From Flavobacterium omnivorum (lineage in GTDB: Bacteria > Bacteroidota > Bacteroidia > Flavobacteriales > Flavobacteriaceae), in NCBI RefSeq assembly GCF_900099915.1, contig NZ_FNDB01000019.1, forward strand, positions 1 to 64,000: a stretch of 64,000 nucleotides of DNA, given 5' to 3'. Within the stretch, counting starts at the first letter, position 1. Each line of letters begins with the position of its first letter. This document shows, piece by piece, positions 35,540-44,310 of the stretch. Below the pieces are notes generated by a model, which saw nothing but the letters and a program-made list of their open reading frames with translations, was not told where the DNA came from and ran no database searches. The position numbers and the translations under genes are program-made.

Positions 35540-36967
35540 ATGAACAAAACTGCTCAATCAGTATGGGAAAACTGTTTGTCTTTTATAAAAGACAACATCC
35601 AAGACCAAGCTTACAAAACTTGGTTCGAACCAATCAAATCAGTTGAACTTACCGATAACGCATTATATATTCAAGTTCCAAGTAAATTTTTCTATGAATG
35701 GTTAGAGGAGCACTATGTAAAATTACTAAAAGTAGCCCTTACAAAAGAACTTGGAAAAAACGCTAAGTTACTTTATAAAATCAGAATGGAAAACACTTAT
35801 GGCAATAAACAACCGTTTACAGAACAGTTGCCAAGTGCGAATAGAGTTCCTATGAAACCACAAGAAGTAGATGCTCCATTTAAAAACTTAAACCCCGAAT
35901 TAAAAAATCCTTTTGTCATTCCAGGTATAAGAAATTTAAAAATTGAATCTCAACTAAATGCTAATTACAGTTTTGATAATTTTTTAGAGGGAGACTCTAA
36001 TAGATTAGCACGATCCGCAGGTATGGCTGTAGCCAATAAACCAGGTGGAACTTCATTCAATCCGCTATTGATTTTTGGGGGAGTTGGTCTAGGAAAAACT
36101 CATTTAGCACACGCTATTGGTGTGGAAATAAAAGACAAATACCCTGAAAAAACCGTTTTGTATATCTCAGCAGAGATTTTTACTCAGCAATATATTGACT
36201 CCGTTAAGAAAAATAATAGAAATGATTTCATCCATTTCTATCAGCTAATTGATGTTTTGATCATAGATGACGTACAATTTCTTTCTGGGAAATCAGGTAC
36301 TCAAGATGTGTTTTTCCACATCTTTAATTACTTGCACCAGAATGGAAAACAAGTGATCTTAACCTCAGATAAAGCACCGGTTGACATGCAAGATATCGAA
36401 CAACGTTTGTTATCTCGTTTCAAATGGGGATTGTCTGCTGAAATACACCAGCCCGATTATGAAACAAGAATTTCTATCTTAAAAAATATATTATATCGCG
36501 ATGGTGTAGAAATTCCTGAAGAAATTGTAGAATATGTTGCCCGCAACATCAAATCGAACGTTAGAGAATTGGAAGGAGCAATTATTTCATTGATTGCACA
36601 ATCCTCATTTAACAAGAAGGAAGTTACTTTGGAACTTGCTAAAAGTGTCGTTGAAAAATTCGTAAAAAATGTAAAACGAGAAATTTCTATCGATTATATT
36701 CAAAAAATTGTTTCTGATTATTTCCAATTGGATTTAGAAACCTTACAATCAAAAACGAGAAAAAGACATGTAGTGCAAGCCAGACAATTGGCTATGTTCT
36801 TCGCAAAGAAATTTACAAAAGCATCGTTGGCAAATATCGGCTCTCAAATTGGAGATCGTGATCACGCTACCGTGTTACATGCTTGCAAAACGGTTGACAA
36901 TTTAGTGGCTACCGACAAACAATTCAAGAAATTTGTGGAAGATATCAACAAAAAATTAACGTTGTAA
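35540..36967 (+). CDS. dnaA: chromosomal replication initiator DnaA
   Basis: A 475-residue initiator. Domain I (about 1-90) starts SVWENCLSFIKDNI. The AAA+ domain has Walker A GGVGLGKTHLAHAIG and Walker B VLIIDDVQFLSGK, with the arginine-finger region in LLSRFKWGL. Domain IV has the DNA-binding signature GDRDHATVLHACKTV. It binds DnaA boxes at oriC and melts the origin. A box-rich origin was not found in the 184 bp upstream or just downstream, so oriC may be elsewhere. The next gene follows by 7 bp, suggesting cotranscription. Confidence 0.96.
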   Translation: MNKTAQSVWENCLSFIKDNIQDQAYKTWFEPIKSVELTDNALYIQVPSKFFYEWLEEHYVKLLKVALTKELGKNAKLLYKIRMENTYGNKQPFTEQLPSANRVPMKPQEVDAPFKNLNPELKNPFVIPGIRNLKIESQLNANYSFDNFLEGDSNRLARSAGMAVANKPGGTSFNPLLIFGGVGLGKTHLAHAIGVEIKDKYPEKTVLYISAEIFTQQYIDSVKKNNRNDFIHFYQLIDVLIIDDVQFLSGKSGTQDVFFHIFNYLHQNGKQVILTSDKAPVDMQDIEQRLLSRFKWGLSAEIHQPDYETRISILKNILYRDGVEIPEEIVEYVARNIKSNVRELEGAIISLIAQSSFNKKEVTLELAKSVVEKFVKNVKREISIDYIQKIVSDYFQLDLETLQSKTRKRHVVQARQLAMFFAKKFTKASLANIGSQIGDRDHATVLHACKTVDNLVATDKQFKKFVEDINKKLTL

Positions 36968-36974
36968 AAGCATT

Positions 36975-37442
36975 ATGCCTGTAAAAATATTAATGGTTTG
37001 CCTAGGAAACATCTGCCGTTCTCCTTTAGCTGAAGGAATATTGGCTTCAAAACTTCCAAAGGATAAATTCACTGTTGATTCCGCAGGAACTGGTTCTTGG
37101 CATATTGGTCATGCACCTGACGAACGCTCTATTGCTGTTGCAAAAAAAAACAAAATTAGCATTTCACATCAAAAAGGAAGACAATTCAGCACTACTGATT
37201 TTGATGTGTACGATTACATATATGTGATGGACAATACTAATTATAGCGATGTACTAACTTTAGCCAAAACTGAACAACACAAAGAAAAAGTCCAGCTAAT
37301 TTTAAATGAATTATTTCCAAAAGAAAATGTAGATGTTCCCGACCCTTATTTTGGCTTACCCAATGGATTCGAAATTGTTTACAACATGCTGGATGAAGTT
37401 TGTGATGTAATTGCCAAAAAACTAGTAGCCAAACACCAATAA
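36975..37442 (+). CDS. low-molecular-weight protein-tyrosine phosphatase
   Basis: A 155-residue phosphatase. The P-loop is VCLGNICRSPLAEG with nucleophile Cys9 and Arg15; the general acid Asp lies in DVPDPYFG near the C-terminus. It removes phosphate from tyrosine in proteins, typically in envelope polysaccharide synthesis or stress pathways. Its gene begins 7 bp after dnaA, a linkage common in Flavobacteriia. Confidence 0.92.
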   Translation: MPVKILMVCLGNICRSPLAEGILASKLPKDKFTVDSAGTGSWHIGHAPDERSIAVAKKNKISISHQKGRQFSTTDFDVYDYIYVMDNTNYSDVLTLAKTEQHKEKVQLILNELFPKENVDVPDPYFGLPNGFEIVYNMLDEVCDVIAKKLVAKHQ

Positions 37443-37549
37443 TTTTTCTCTTCAAAAATTGTGGTTAGCACTTAGAATCTTATAATTCGTTATCAATCGG
37501 CAACAATAATAATCCTATCAACACCATAATAGGGACATAAAAAACACTC

Positions 37550-38272
37550 ATGAAATCAAACGCTGTTTTAGGAAAACTGTATTTAATACCTACAACCATG
37601 GGCGATTGTGATCCTACGGATGTTTTACCACAAACTATAAAAAGAAGTATTGATCTTATCGATTATTATATTGTTGAAAACGACAAAACAGCACGTAAGT
37701 CCATTAAGGAGGTAAGTCCAGAGAAAAAACAAGCTGAGCTAAAGCTTTTTGTATTGAACAAACATACCGAAATTAAAGAACATTTAGACTTTATAAAACC
37801 ACTTTTGGAAGGTCAAAACATGGGTTTAATGAGCGAAGCGGGATGTCCTGGAGTAGCTGACCCTGGAGCTGTAATTGTAAAATTAGCGCATGAAAAGGGA
37901 ATTCAGGTTATTCCTTTGGTAGGTCCTTCTTCTATTCTTTTGGCAATGATGGCATCAGGAATGAACGGTCAAAGTTTCACCTTTCATGGTTATTTACCTA
38001 TTGAAAAAGACGAAAAGAAAGCCAGTTTTAAAACGTTAGAAAGAGTCTCTTTTGAAAAGAATCAGTCTCAGATTTTTATTGAAACACCATACCGTAATAA
38101 TAAATTACTGGAAGATTTAATTCAGACACTACATCCCGAAACGCATTTATGCATTGCAACAGACATAACCTTGCCTACAGAATATATCAAAACCAAAAAA
38201 ATTGCGGCTTGGAAAAAAGAAACTATCGATTTGCACAAACGTCCTACCATTTTTATCATACATAAAATGTAA
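37550..38272 (+). CDS. SAM-dependent methyltransferase, RsmI-like
   Basis: A 240-residue tetrapyrrole-methylase-fold protein with LMSEAGCPGVADPGA and VGPSSILLAMMASGM, matching the RsmI superfamily that 2'-O-methylates C1402 of 16S rRNA. It starts LYLIPTTMGDCDPTDV, where RsmI itself reads LYLVxTPIGNLxD, and is shorter than classical RsmI (about 280 residues). It may be a paralogue of unknown target. The next gene is separated by two hairpins. Confidence 0.85.
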   Translation: MKSNAVLGKLYLIPTTMGDCDPTDVLPQTIKRSIDLIDYYIVENDKTARKSIKEVSPEKKQAELKLFVLNKHTEIKEHLDFIKPLLEGQNMGLMSEAGCPGVADPGAVIVKLAHEKGIQVIPLVGPSSILLAMMASGMNGQSFTFHGYLPIEKDEKKASFKTLERVSFEKNQSQIFIETPYRNNKLLEDLIQTLHPETHLCIATDITLPTEYIKTKKIAAWKKETIDLHKRPTIFIIHKM

Positions 38273-38359
38273 ATTCAAACTTTCCTTTAAAAATCCTAAA
38301 GGATGAAATTAACAGAAATCACAGAACATATACTTCATCAAAACGATATTAAGCTTGTA

Positions 38360-38389
38360 AATTATTCAACTCAAAAGAGTTGAATAATT
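38360..38389. repeat. perfect 13-bp inverted repeat
   Basis: AATTATTCAACTC (38360-38372) with its exact complement (38377-38389) and a 4-nt AAAA loop. There is no T run on either side, so a classical terminator is unlikely. Confidence 0.75.
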
Positions 38390-38406
38390 ATAAAAACAAT
38401 ACTTCT

Positions 38407-38465
38407 AATGATTAATTCTAAATATAAAAACCTATTTTTATGTTTAGAATTAATCATTTTTTTAT
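38407..38465 (+). promoter_or_regulatory. long hairpin with T run abutting a start codon
   Basis: AATGATTAATTCTAAA (38407-38422) pairs perfectly with 38443-38458, and the stem is extended inward by TATAAAAA with TTTTTAT. A T7 run ends at the ATG of the aminotransferase (38464). It can act as a terminator for the upstream gene, or it may mask the ribosome-binding site of the next message. An upstream ATG at 38440 lies inside the right arm. Confidence 0.7.
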
Positions 38466-39591
38466 GAGTAAACTTCCAAATATCAGCACGAGTATTTTTA
38501 CAGTTATGTCAAAAATGGCTGCTGAATATAATGCCATCAATCTTTCACAAGGTTTTCCAAACTTTCCTGTTGACGAAAGATTAACAGCTATTGTTGCCAA
38601 ACTGGCCAAAGAAAATGTGCATCAATACACACCAATGTCCGGCTATCCGCCGTTATTATCAAAAATAGCGGTATTAATTCAGAACTCTTATCAAAGAACA
38701 GTTCATCCTGAAACGGAACTATTAGTTACCGCCGGAGCGACACAAGGAATTTTTACCACTATACTAGCTTTGGTGAAAACCAATGACGAGGTTATAATTC
38801 TGGATCCCAGTTACGACTGTTACGAAGCACCTGTTTTATTATCGCAGGCCACTCCCATTCGCGTGACACTTAACGATGACTACACACCCAATTGGAAAAT
38901 TATAGAAAATGCTTGCTCCTCAAAAACAAAAATGATTATCATTAACAATCCGCACAATCCAACGGGGAAAATTTTAACGGAATCTGATTTTGAAGCCTTG
39001 GAAATGCTGCTCGAAAAATACCCTGATATCGTACTTCTTTCTGATGAAGTCTATGAATATATCACTTTCGAGGAAAAACATATTTCAGCTCATACTAGGG
39101 AAAAACTATTGAATCGTTGTGTGATGGTTTCTTCTTTTGGAAAATCATTCCATGTTACGGGATGGAAAATTGGCTATTTAGTAGCACCCGATTATTTAAT
39201 GAAAGAAATCAAAAAAGTGCATCAGTTTTTAGTTTTTAGTGTAAATAGCATTTGTCAAGTTGCTATTAGTGCGTATTTGGACTTGGTTTCCACAGCTGAA
39301 ATTGGAGAATTATACCAAGAAAAACGAGATTATTTTAGACAATTATTAAAGAATAGCCGCTTCAAACTCATGCCGTGTGAAGGAACTTATTTTCAAGTGG
39401 TTTCGTATGAAACTATATCAAATGAGAATGATGTTGCTTTTTGCAAACGTTTGATTATCGAGTATGGCGTAGCTGCTATTCCCATTTCTACTTTTTATGA
39501 TGATGGAAAAGACCTGAAATTAATTCGTTTTTGCTTCGCCAAAGATAATGCCACGCTGGAAGAAGCCGGTAAACGATTGTGCGCTATTTGA
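38464..39591 (+). CDS. methionine aminotransferase-like PLP enzyme
   Basis: A protein of about 375 residues from ATG 38464. The longer frame from 38440 starts inside a hairpin. Fold type I aminotransferase motifs are present: NPHNPTGKI, the PLP-lysine site SSFGKSFHVTGWKIGYLVAP, and IRFCFAKDN near the end. The GYPPLLSKIAVLI start of the cofactor-binding region and length resemble YbdL-type aminotransferases that use methionine or kynurenine. Substrate is not certain. A following gene is 70 bp away. Confidence 0.88.
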   Translation: MSKLPNISTSIFTVMSKMAAEYNAINLSQGFPNFPVDERLTAIVAKLAKENVHQYTPMSGYPPLLSKIAVLIQNSYQRTVHPETELLVTAGATQGIFTTILALVKTNDEVIILDPSYDCYEAPVLLSQATPIRVTLNDDYTPNWKIIENACSSKTKMIIINNPHNPTGKILTESDFEALEMLLEKYPDIVLLSDEVYEYITFEEKHISAHTREKLLNRCVMVSSFGKSFHVTGWKIGYLVAPDYLMKEIKKVHQFLVFSVNSICQVAISAYLDLVSTAEIGELYQEKRDYFRQLLKNSRFKLMPCEGTYFQVVSYETISNENDVAFCKRLIIEYGVAAIPISTFYDDGKDLKLIRFCFAKDNATLEEAGKRLCAI

Positions 39592-39661
39592 AAGTATTTG
39601 TTTTTGTTATGCGTGCATACTATTTTAATTTAATATATTTACATTATAAAAACATAAAAAC

Positions 39662-40543
39662 ATGAGCTATACAGATAAAATGTTACGCGACGATGCCCTA
39701 AAAGGCAAAGTGATTGTCGTAACAGGAGGCGGAAGCGGTTTAGGAAAAGCAATGACTAAATATTTCTTAGAATTGGGTGCGCAAGTGGCCATTACTTCCA
39801 GAGATTTAGAAAAACTGAAAAATACTGCTGCAGAACTAGAAGCGGAAACCGGCGAAACTTGTCTTCCTATACAATGTGATGTGCGTCATTATGAAGAAGT
39901 GGAAAATATGCTTCAAGAAGTGTTGAAAGCTTTTGGTAAAGTTGATGTTTTACTGAATAATGCTGCCGGAAACTTTATTTCACCAACCGAAAGATTGTCT
40001 GCCAATGCTTTTGATACTGTAATTGATATTGTTTTAAAAGGATCCAAAAACTGTACACTTGCTTTTGGAAAACATTGGATTGACACCAAACAAAAATCAT
40101 CTACCATTTTGAATATTGTTACGACTTACGCTTGGACAGGTTCTGCTTACGTGGTACCTAGCGCAACTGCAAAAGCGGGTGTTTTGGCCATGACACGAAG
40201 TCTTGCAGTAGAATGGGCAAAATACGGAATTCGTTCCAATGCAATTGCACCGGGACCATTCCCAACTAAAGGTGCGTGGGACCGATTGTTACCTGGAGAT
40301 TTAGCCGAGAAATTTGATATGGCTAAAAAAGTACCTTTAAAACGTGTGGGAGATCATCAGGAATTAGCTAATCTAGCGGCTTATTTAGTTTCTGATTTTT
40401 CAGCATACATCAACGGAGATGTCATAACAATTGATGGTGGCGAATGGCTCAAAGGCGCTGGACAGTTCAATTTACTTGAAGCAATTCCCGAAGAACTTTG
40501 GGATCAGTTGGAAATGATGATCAAAGCAAAGAAGAACAAATAA
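39662..40543 (+). CDS. short-chain dehydrogenase (2,4-dienoyl-CoA reductase-like)
   Basis: A 293-residue SDR: TGGGSGLG cofactor site at about 20-27, NNAAGNF in place of the usual NNAG, and a Ser/Tyr/Lys region in VTTYAWTGSAYVVPSATAKAG, where the usual YxxxK is altered to a shifted pattern as in peroxisomal dienoyl-CoA reductases (Tyr-independent). It probably reduces unsaturated fatty acyl-CoA with NADPH. A bidirectional terminator follows. Confidence 0.8.
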   Translation: MSYTDKMLRDDALKGKVIVVTGGGSGLGKAMTKYFLELGAQVAITSRDLEKLKNTAAELEAETGETCLPIQCDVRHYEEVENMLQEVLKAFGKVDVLLNNAAGNFISPTERLSANAFDTVIDIVLKGSKNCTLAFGKHWIDTKQKSSTILNIVTTYAWTGSAYVVPSATAKAGVLAMTRSLAVEWAKYGIRSNAIAPGPFPTKGAWDRLLPGDLAEKFDMAKKVPLKRVGDHQELANLAAYLVSDFSAYINGDVITIDGGEWLKGAGQFNLLEAIPEELWDQLEMMIKAKKNK

Positions 40544-40555
40544 TAGTTTATATAA

Positions 40556-40587
40556 AAAAAAGAGAGTCATTCACATGGCTCTCTTTT
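40556..40587. terminator. bidirectional terminator between convergent genes
   Basis: AAAAAGAGAG pairs with CTCTCTTTTT across the bases between them, with A/T runs on both sides. Confidence 0.85.
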
Positions 40588-40598
40588 TGTTTCTGCTA

Positions 40599-40907
40599 CT
40601 ATTTAGTATTTTCCAAAGTGAGTAGAATTTCACTTTTCAGTAAACCACTTCCGCCTCCATAATGCTGAACAATACTAATATTTGTGTTTATATTTTTGAA
40701 AAAAGTGCACAATTCAGTTTCGCTTTCTTCCTGAATACCGGAACCTAACAAGACAATGGAAAAATCTTTTTTTAGAAAAATTTCCTTCGCTTCCTCATCA
40801 TTCATAACGCCTACTCCATTCCAATTCTCGTTTGCATTTATTAATCGGATGACGGTTTCTAGAATTTCGGGATGTCTGCCTATGTATAAAATGTTTATGG
40901 TTTCCAT
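40599..40907 (-). CDS. receiver-like hypothetical protein
   Basis: A protein of about 102 residues. The pattern (INILYIGRHPEILETVIRLINANENWNGVGVMNDEEAKEIFLKKDFSIVLLGSGI) alternates strands and helices as in a response-regulator receiver, but the phospho-acceptor Asp is replaced by Gly/Ser (LLGSG) and the paired acidic residues are absent. It is probably a pseudo-receiver or an unrelated alpha/beta protein. Function unknown. ATG at 40907 or 40910. Confidence 0.55.
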   Translation of the reverse strand: METINILYIGRHPEILETVIRLINANENWNGVGVMNDEEAKEIFLKKDFSIVLLGSGIQEESETELCTFFKNINTNISIVQHYGGGSGLLKSEILLTLENTK

Positions 40908-40977
40908 CATTCTATTTTTAAAAAACACAAACCCCTAAGAAAATAATCCTTTGAGATTTGTGTCTAATTACTTTATA

Positions 40978-41508
40978 TTATTGTTGCAAAAATTGCAATT
41001 CGATGTTCAAACGAACTTCTTCACTTACTAAAACACCGCCAGTTTCAAGAGCAGAATTCCAGTTTAATCCCCAATCTTTTCTATTAATTTTTCCTTCTAA
41101 TGCAAGTGCCATTTTAGTATTTCCCCATGGATCTTTCATTAATCCTCCATAATCCGCCTCTAATTTCACTGATTTAGTAACACCGTGTAATGTTAAATCG
41201 CCAACCAATTCATATTCGCCTTCCTTAATTTTGGTAAAAGAAGTAGCGCTGAATTTAATTTCTGGAAACTGAGCAGCATCAAAAAAGTCATCACTCAATA
41301 AATGCGTATCTCTATCTGCGTTTCCTGTTGTTATAGAATCAATTGCTCCTGTAAATTCAATTTTTGCGTTTTCTAAATTGCTTTCTTCTGCTTCAATCGT
41401 GGCATCAAATTTTGAAAATTTACCTGAAACATTCGTAAACATCATGTGTTTTACTTTGAAACCAATTTCTGAGTGTGTTGGGTCAATTACCCATTTTGTT
41501 GTTGACAT
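40978..41508 (-). CDS. YceI family protein
   Basis: A 176-residue lipocalin-like protein beginning TTKWVIDPTHSEIGFKVKHMMFTNVSGKF, the family start. It contains DTHLLSDDFFDAAQFPEIKF and ends in ILNxxLQ-like strands. YceI proteins bind polyisoprenoid chains; no signal peptide is present, so this one is cytoplasmic. It shares the strand with the pirin gene upstream (27 bp gap). Confidence 0.9.
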   Translation of the reverse strand: MSTTKWVIDPTHSEIGFKVKHMMFTNVSGKFSKFDATIEAEESNLENAKIEFTGAIDSITTGNADRDTHLLSDDFFDAAQFPEIKFSATSFTKIKEGEYELVGDLTLHGVTKSVKLEADYGGLMKDPWGNTKMALALEGKINRKDWGLNWNSALETGGVLVSEEVRLNIELQFLQQ

Positions 41509-41535
41509 AATTTTGATATTTATTAGTTATTTTTA

Positions 41536-42297
41536 TTATTTATTAGATTCCAATTGCATTGGAACTTCCATCAATAGGATCTCTGCATTAGCTGAATTAG
41601 CGGTAATATTAATTGCATTTGTATCCCAAATTCCTAATCCGTCACGTTCATTTAAATCGATGTTTCCTATTGTAAAATCTCCTTTTAAAACAAAAGCATA
41701 AACTCCATTTCCCGGTTTTTTTAATTCGTAAACAGTAGAAAAATCGCTGTCAAACTTCCCAATATGAAACCAAGCATTTTGATGAATCCAAACCCCTTCA
41801 TCTTCTGGATTTGGTGACAAAATTTGCTGTAATTTATTGTGACGATCATTTAAATCTAAAGTGATTTGGTCATAACGAGGCGTTACATTTTTTTTATTTG
41901 GATAAATCCAAATCTGTAAAAATTTAACCGATTGATCTTTGTTTTTATTGTATTCGCTATGAAAAATTCCGGTACCGGCGCTCATCGCCTGAATATCACC
42001 TTCCTTGATTACGGTAGTATTCCCCATACTGTCTTGGTGTTCTAAATCCCCTTCGAGCGGAATAGAAATAATTTCCATATTATCATGTGGATGTTTCCCA
42101 AAACCCATTCCTTGGCTGACTCTGTCATCATTTAGAACGCGCAACACACCAAAATTCATACGCTCTGAATTTTGATAATTGGCAAAACTAAAAGTATGAT
42201 AGGATTCTAACCAACCATGATTAGCGTTACCGCGAGAATTTGCTTTATGCAAAACCGAATTAGTAATTGCACCGTCTATTATATCAGTATTTTCCAT
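41536..42297 (-). CDS. pirin family protein
   Basis: A 253-residue double-stranded beta-helix protein. The metal-binding residues are in FGKHPHDNMEIISIPLEG and TGIFHSEYN, the cupin motifs of pirins. Some pirins have quercetin dioxygenase activity; others act as redox or transcription cofactors. It lies upstream of yceI on the same strand, likely one transcript, and beside a Crp-like regulator. Confidence 0.9.
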   Translation of the reverse strand: MENTDIIDGAITNSVLHKANSRGNANHGWLESYHTFSFANYQNSERMNFGVLRVLNDDRVSQGMGFGKHPHDNMEIISIPLEGDLEHQDSMGNTTVIKEGDIQAMSAGTGIFHSEYNKNKDQSVKFLQIWIYPNKKNVTPRYDQITLDLNDRHNKLQQILSPNPEDEGVWIHQNAWFHIGKFDSDFSTVYELKKPGNGVYAFVLKGDFTIGNIDLNERDGLGIWDTNAINITANSANAEILLMEVPMQLESNK

Positions 42298-42383
42298 TGT
42301 CTTGATTTTTAAAAGTATAATGCAAAGTTGCGTCGAAAAAAGAGCGCATGCATTGAACTAGGACAAGAAATAAAAAAAAGAAT

Positions 42384-43019
42384 TTAAAGTTTAGCGATTT
42401 TAGTTCTTATTTTGCTTAAAAATTCGGCTGAAATACCTAAATAAGAAGCAATATAATGCTGGGCAACACGCTGTGAAAGCGCAGGATAATGTTCAAGAAA
42501 CTCTAAATATTTCTCGGTTGCCGTTTTAGAAATAGTATTAAATAAACGGTCTTGAGTGACCGCAAGACTCCTTTGCATTAGGATGCGGAACGCACGTTCA
42601 AATTGAGGTGCGTTACTAAACAATTCTTCTTTTGATTCAGGACTGAACATAAAAAATTCACAATCTTCCAATGTTTCGATAAAAACACGGCTTGGCTTGT
42701 TTTCGTAAATACTGAACGAAATATCGCTTACCCAAGCATTTTCGATAGCAAATTGGAGAATCACTTCAAAGCCATTGTCATCAATATAATATTTTCGAAC
42801 ACAGCCTTTGACAACAAAAGCTTCAAAGTTGCACATCTCTCCTTCTTGCAGTAACATCGTTTTTTTTGGAACGGTTTTAAACTCCAATAAAGAATTGAAG
42901 ATTTCTAATTCTTGCTGGTCAAAAGAGACGTAGCGGCTTATGTTTTTGTTGATTTGAGAATACAAAGTTTTAATTTTAGAAACTAAAGGTAAAAAATGTT
43001 TATTGAAAACCCCTACCAC
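42384..43019 (-). CDS. Crp/Fnr-family regulator
   Basis: A 211-residue protein with a cyclic-nucleotide-type N-terminal domain (VPKKTMLLQEGEMCNFEAFVVKGCVRKYY) and a short winged-helix C-terminus (AQHYIASYLGISAEFLSKIRTKI). The recognition helix is typical of flavobacterial Crp-like regulators that do not bind cAMP. It probably controls its neighbours (pirin and YceI genes). The start (GTG at 43019) is uncertain; a TTG about 18 codons further in is also possible. Confidence 0.85.
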   Translation of the reverse strand: MVGVFNKHFLPLVSKIKTLYSQINKNISRYVSFDQQELEIFNSLLEFKTVPKKTMLLQEGEMCNFEAFVVKGCVRKYYIDDNGFEVILQFAIENAWVSDISFSIYENKPSRVFIETLEDCEFFMFSPESKEELFSNAPQFERAFRILMQRSLAVTQDRLFNTISKTATEKYLEFLEHYPALSQRVAQHYIASYLGISAEFLSKIRTKIAKL

Positions 43020-43076
43020 ATATATTTAATTAGCAATATTTCCTAAAAAAACAAAAACTGCTCCCGATTAAATTCC

Positions 43077-43084
43077 TATTTTTG
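43077..43084 (+). promoter_or_regulatory. -7 promoter motif before udk
   Basis: TATTTTTG fits TAnnTTTG and ends 27 bp before the udk ATG. No clear -33 TTG at standard spacing. Confidence 0.5.
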
Positions 43085-43111
43085 TATTCATAAAAACACA
43101 ACAAAACATTT

Positions 43112-43720
43112 ATGCTCATTATAGGAATTGCAGGTGGTACAGGAAGCGGAAAAACAACAGTTGTACATCAGATTATGAATGAATTACCACAAACAGAAGT
43201 TGGTATTATTTCTCAAGACTCATATTACAAAGAGAATCACGGACTTTCATTTGATGAAAGAGCTTTAATTAATTTTGATCATCCGCGTGCTATCGATTTT
43301 GAGTTACTCGTTGCGCATCTTAAAGAACTAAAAGAGGGAAACAACATTCACCAACCCGTTTATTCTTTTGCAACACATAATAGAACTGATGATTCTGTTT
43401 TTACACATCCCAGAAAAGTGATGATAGTAGAAGGGATTTTAATTCTTGCAAATCCGGAGTTAAGAGAATTATTTGATGTAAAAATATACGTTCATGCCGA
43501 TTCTGACGAACGATTAATCCGACGGATGAAACGCGATATTGTAGAGCGAGGCCGAGATATGCACGAGGTCATTAATCGGTATCAAACCACATTGAAACCC
43601 ATGCACGAGCAGTTCATTGAACCAACCAAAGCATTTGCGGACATCATCATACCAAATGACAAATACAACACCGTAGCCATTGATGTGGTTCGTGCGGTAA
43701 TAAATCAAAAAATTCTTTAA
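43112..43720 (+). CDS. udk: uridine kinase
   Basis: A 202-residue P-loop kinase. Walker A is GGTGSGKTTVVHQI at about 8-21. QDSYYKE and NFDHPRAIDFELL are the substrate and lid regions of uridine kinases, and the RxxRD motif is present (IRRMKRDIVERGRDM). It phosphorylates uridine or cytidine in pyrimidine salvage. It is followed by a hairpin repeat (copy D). Confidence 0.95.
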   Translation: MLIIGIAGGTGSGKTTVVHQIMNELPQTEVGIISQDSYYKENHGLSFDERALINFDHPRAIDFELLVAHLKELKEGNNIHQPVYSFATHNRTDDSVFTHPRKVMIVEGILILANPELRELFDVKIYVHADSDERLIRRMKRDIVERGRDMHEVINRYQTTLKPMHEQFIEPTKAFADIIIPNDKYNTVAIDVVRAVINQKIL

Positions 43721-43750
43721 TTTAGTTGTAATTTTAGTGGAATAATTATT

Positions 43751-43850
43751 AGGAGCTATTTCCCGCTTTCCGTTGCAATCTTTTAGTAGGTGAATCTTCC
43801 TTCGTCATCATCACCTACTAAAAGGATTTACACTGTAATCGGGGCTAAAA
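43751..43850. repeat. flavobacterial hairpin repeat, copy D
   Basis: Starts AGGAGCTATTTCCCGCTTTC and ends CGGGGCTAAAA. The centre is a perfect 14-bp stem (CTTTTAGTAGGTGA 43780-43793 with 43811-43824). It is the best preserved copy, in the orientation opposite to copy B. Confidence 0.85.
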
Positions 43851-43858
43851 AAAATAAA

Positions 43859-44179
43859 ATGAAAAATCCGTACAAAGAGAAACCTTGGTTTAAATTTTTA
43901 AGCAACAAATATGTCTGGGTATTGTTGTTCTTTTGTACATGGATGATTTTTTTGGATAACTATTCCTACTTCGATCATCGTATTTTAGACAAACAAATTG
44001 AAGATTTAGAGGATAACGCGACTTATTACCAAGAAGAAATTAAAAAAGATCAAGAGAATATCAAGCAATTAAAAAATCCAGAACAGATAGAAAAATACGC
44101 CCGCGAAAAATACTACATGAAAAAAGATAGTGAAGATATTTATATCATCGAATTTGAAGGCGACACGATTAAAAAATAA
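43859..44179 (+). CDS. DivIC/FtsB-like septum protein
   Basis: A protein of about 106 residues from ATG 43859. A longer frame from 43790 runs through repeat copy D and is not credible. One TM helix at about 18-37 is followed by a coiled coil (RILDKQIEDLEDNATYYQEEIKKDQENIKQLKNPEQIEKYAREKYYM), the topology of FtsB/DivIC, with the EKYAREKYYMKKxxEDIYII pattern. It should work in the divisome at the cytoplasmic membrane. Confidence 0.85.
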   Translation: MKNPYKEKPWFKFLSNKYVWVLLFFCTWMIFLDNYSYFDHRILDKQIEDLEDNATYYQEEIKKDQENIKQLKNPEQIEKYAREKYYMKKDSEDIYIIEFEGDTIKK

Positions 44180-44310
44180 AATCACCTCCTAACAATTTCA
44201 AAATTGGGAAAAGAGCGTGAAATTAAATAGAAAATATTAAAAAATAAAATACCGATTTTTAGCTCAATTTCTTTTGGAGAATCGCTGGGATTAGGAAAAA
44301 TACAAATAAA

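Noticed and set aside
43790-43858. N-terminal extension of the DivIC/FtsB-like gene
   Set aside because: These codons lie inside repeat copy D.
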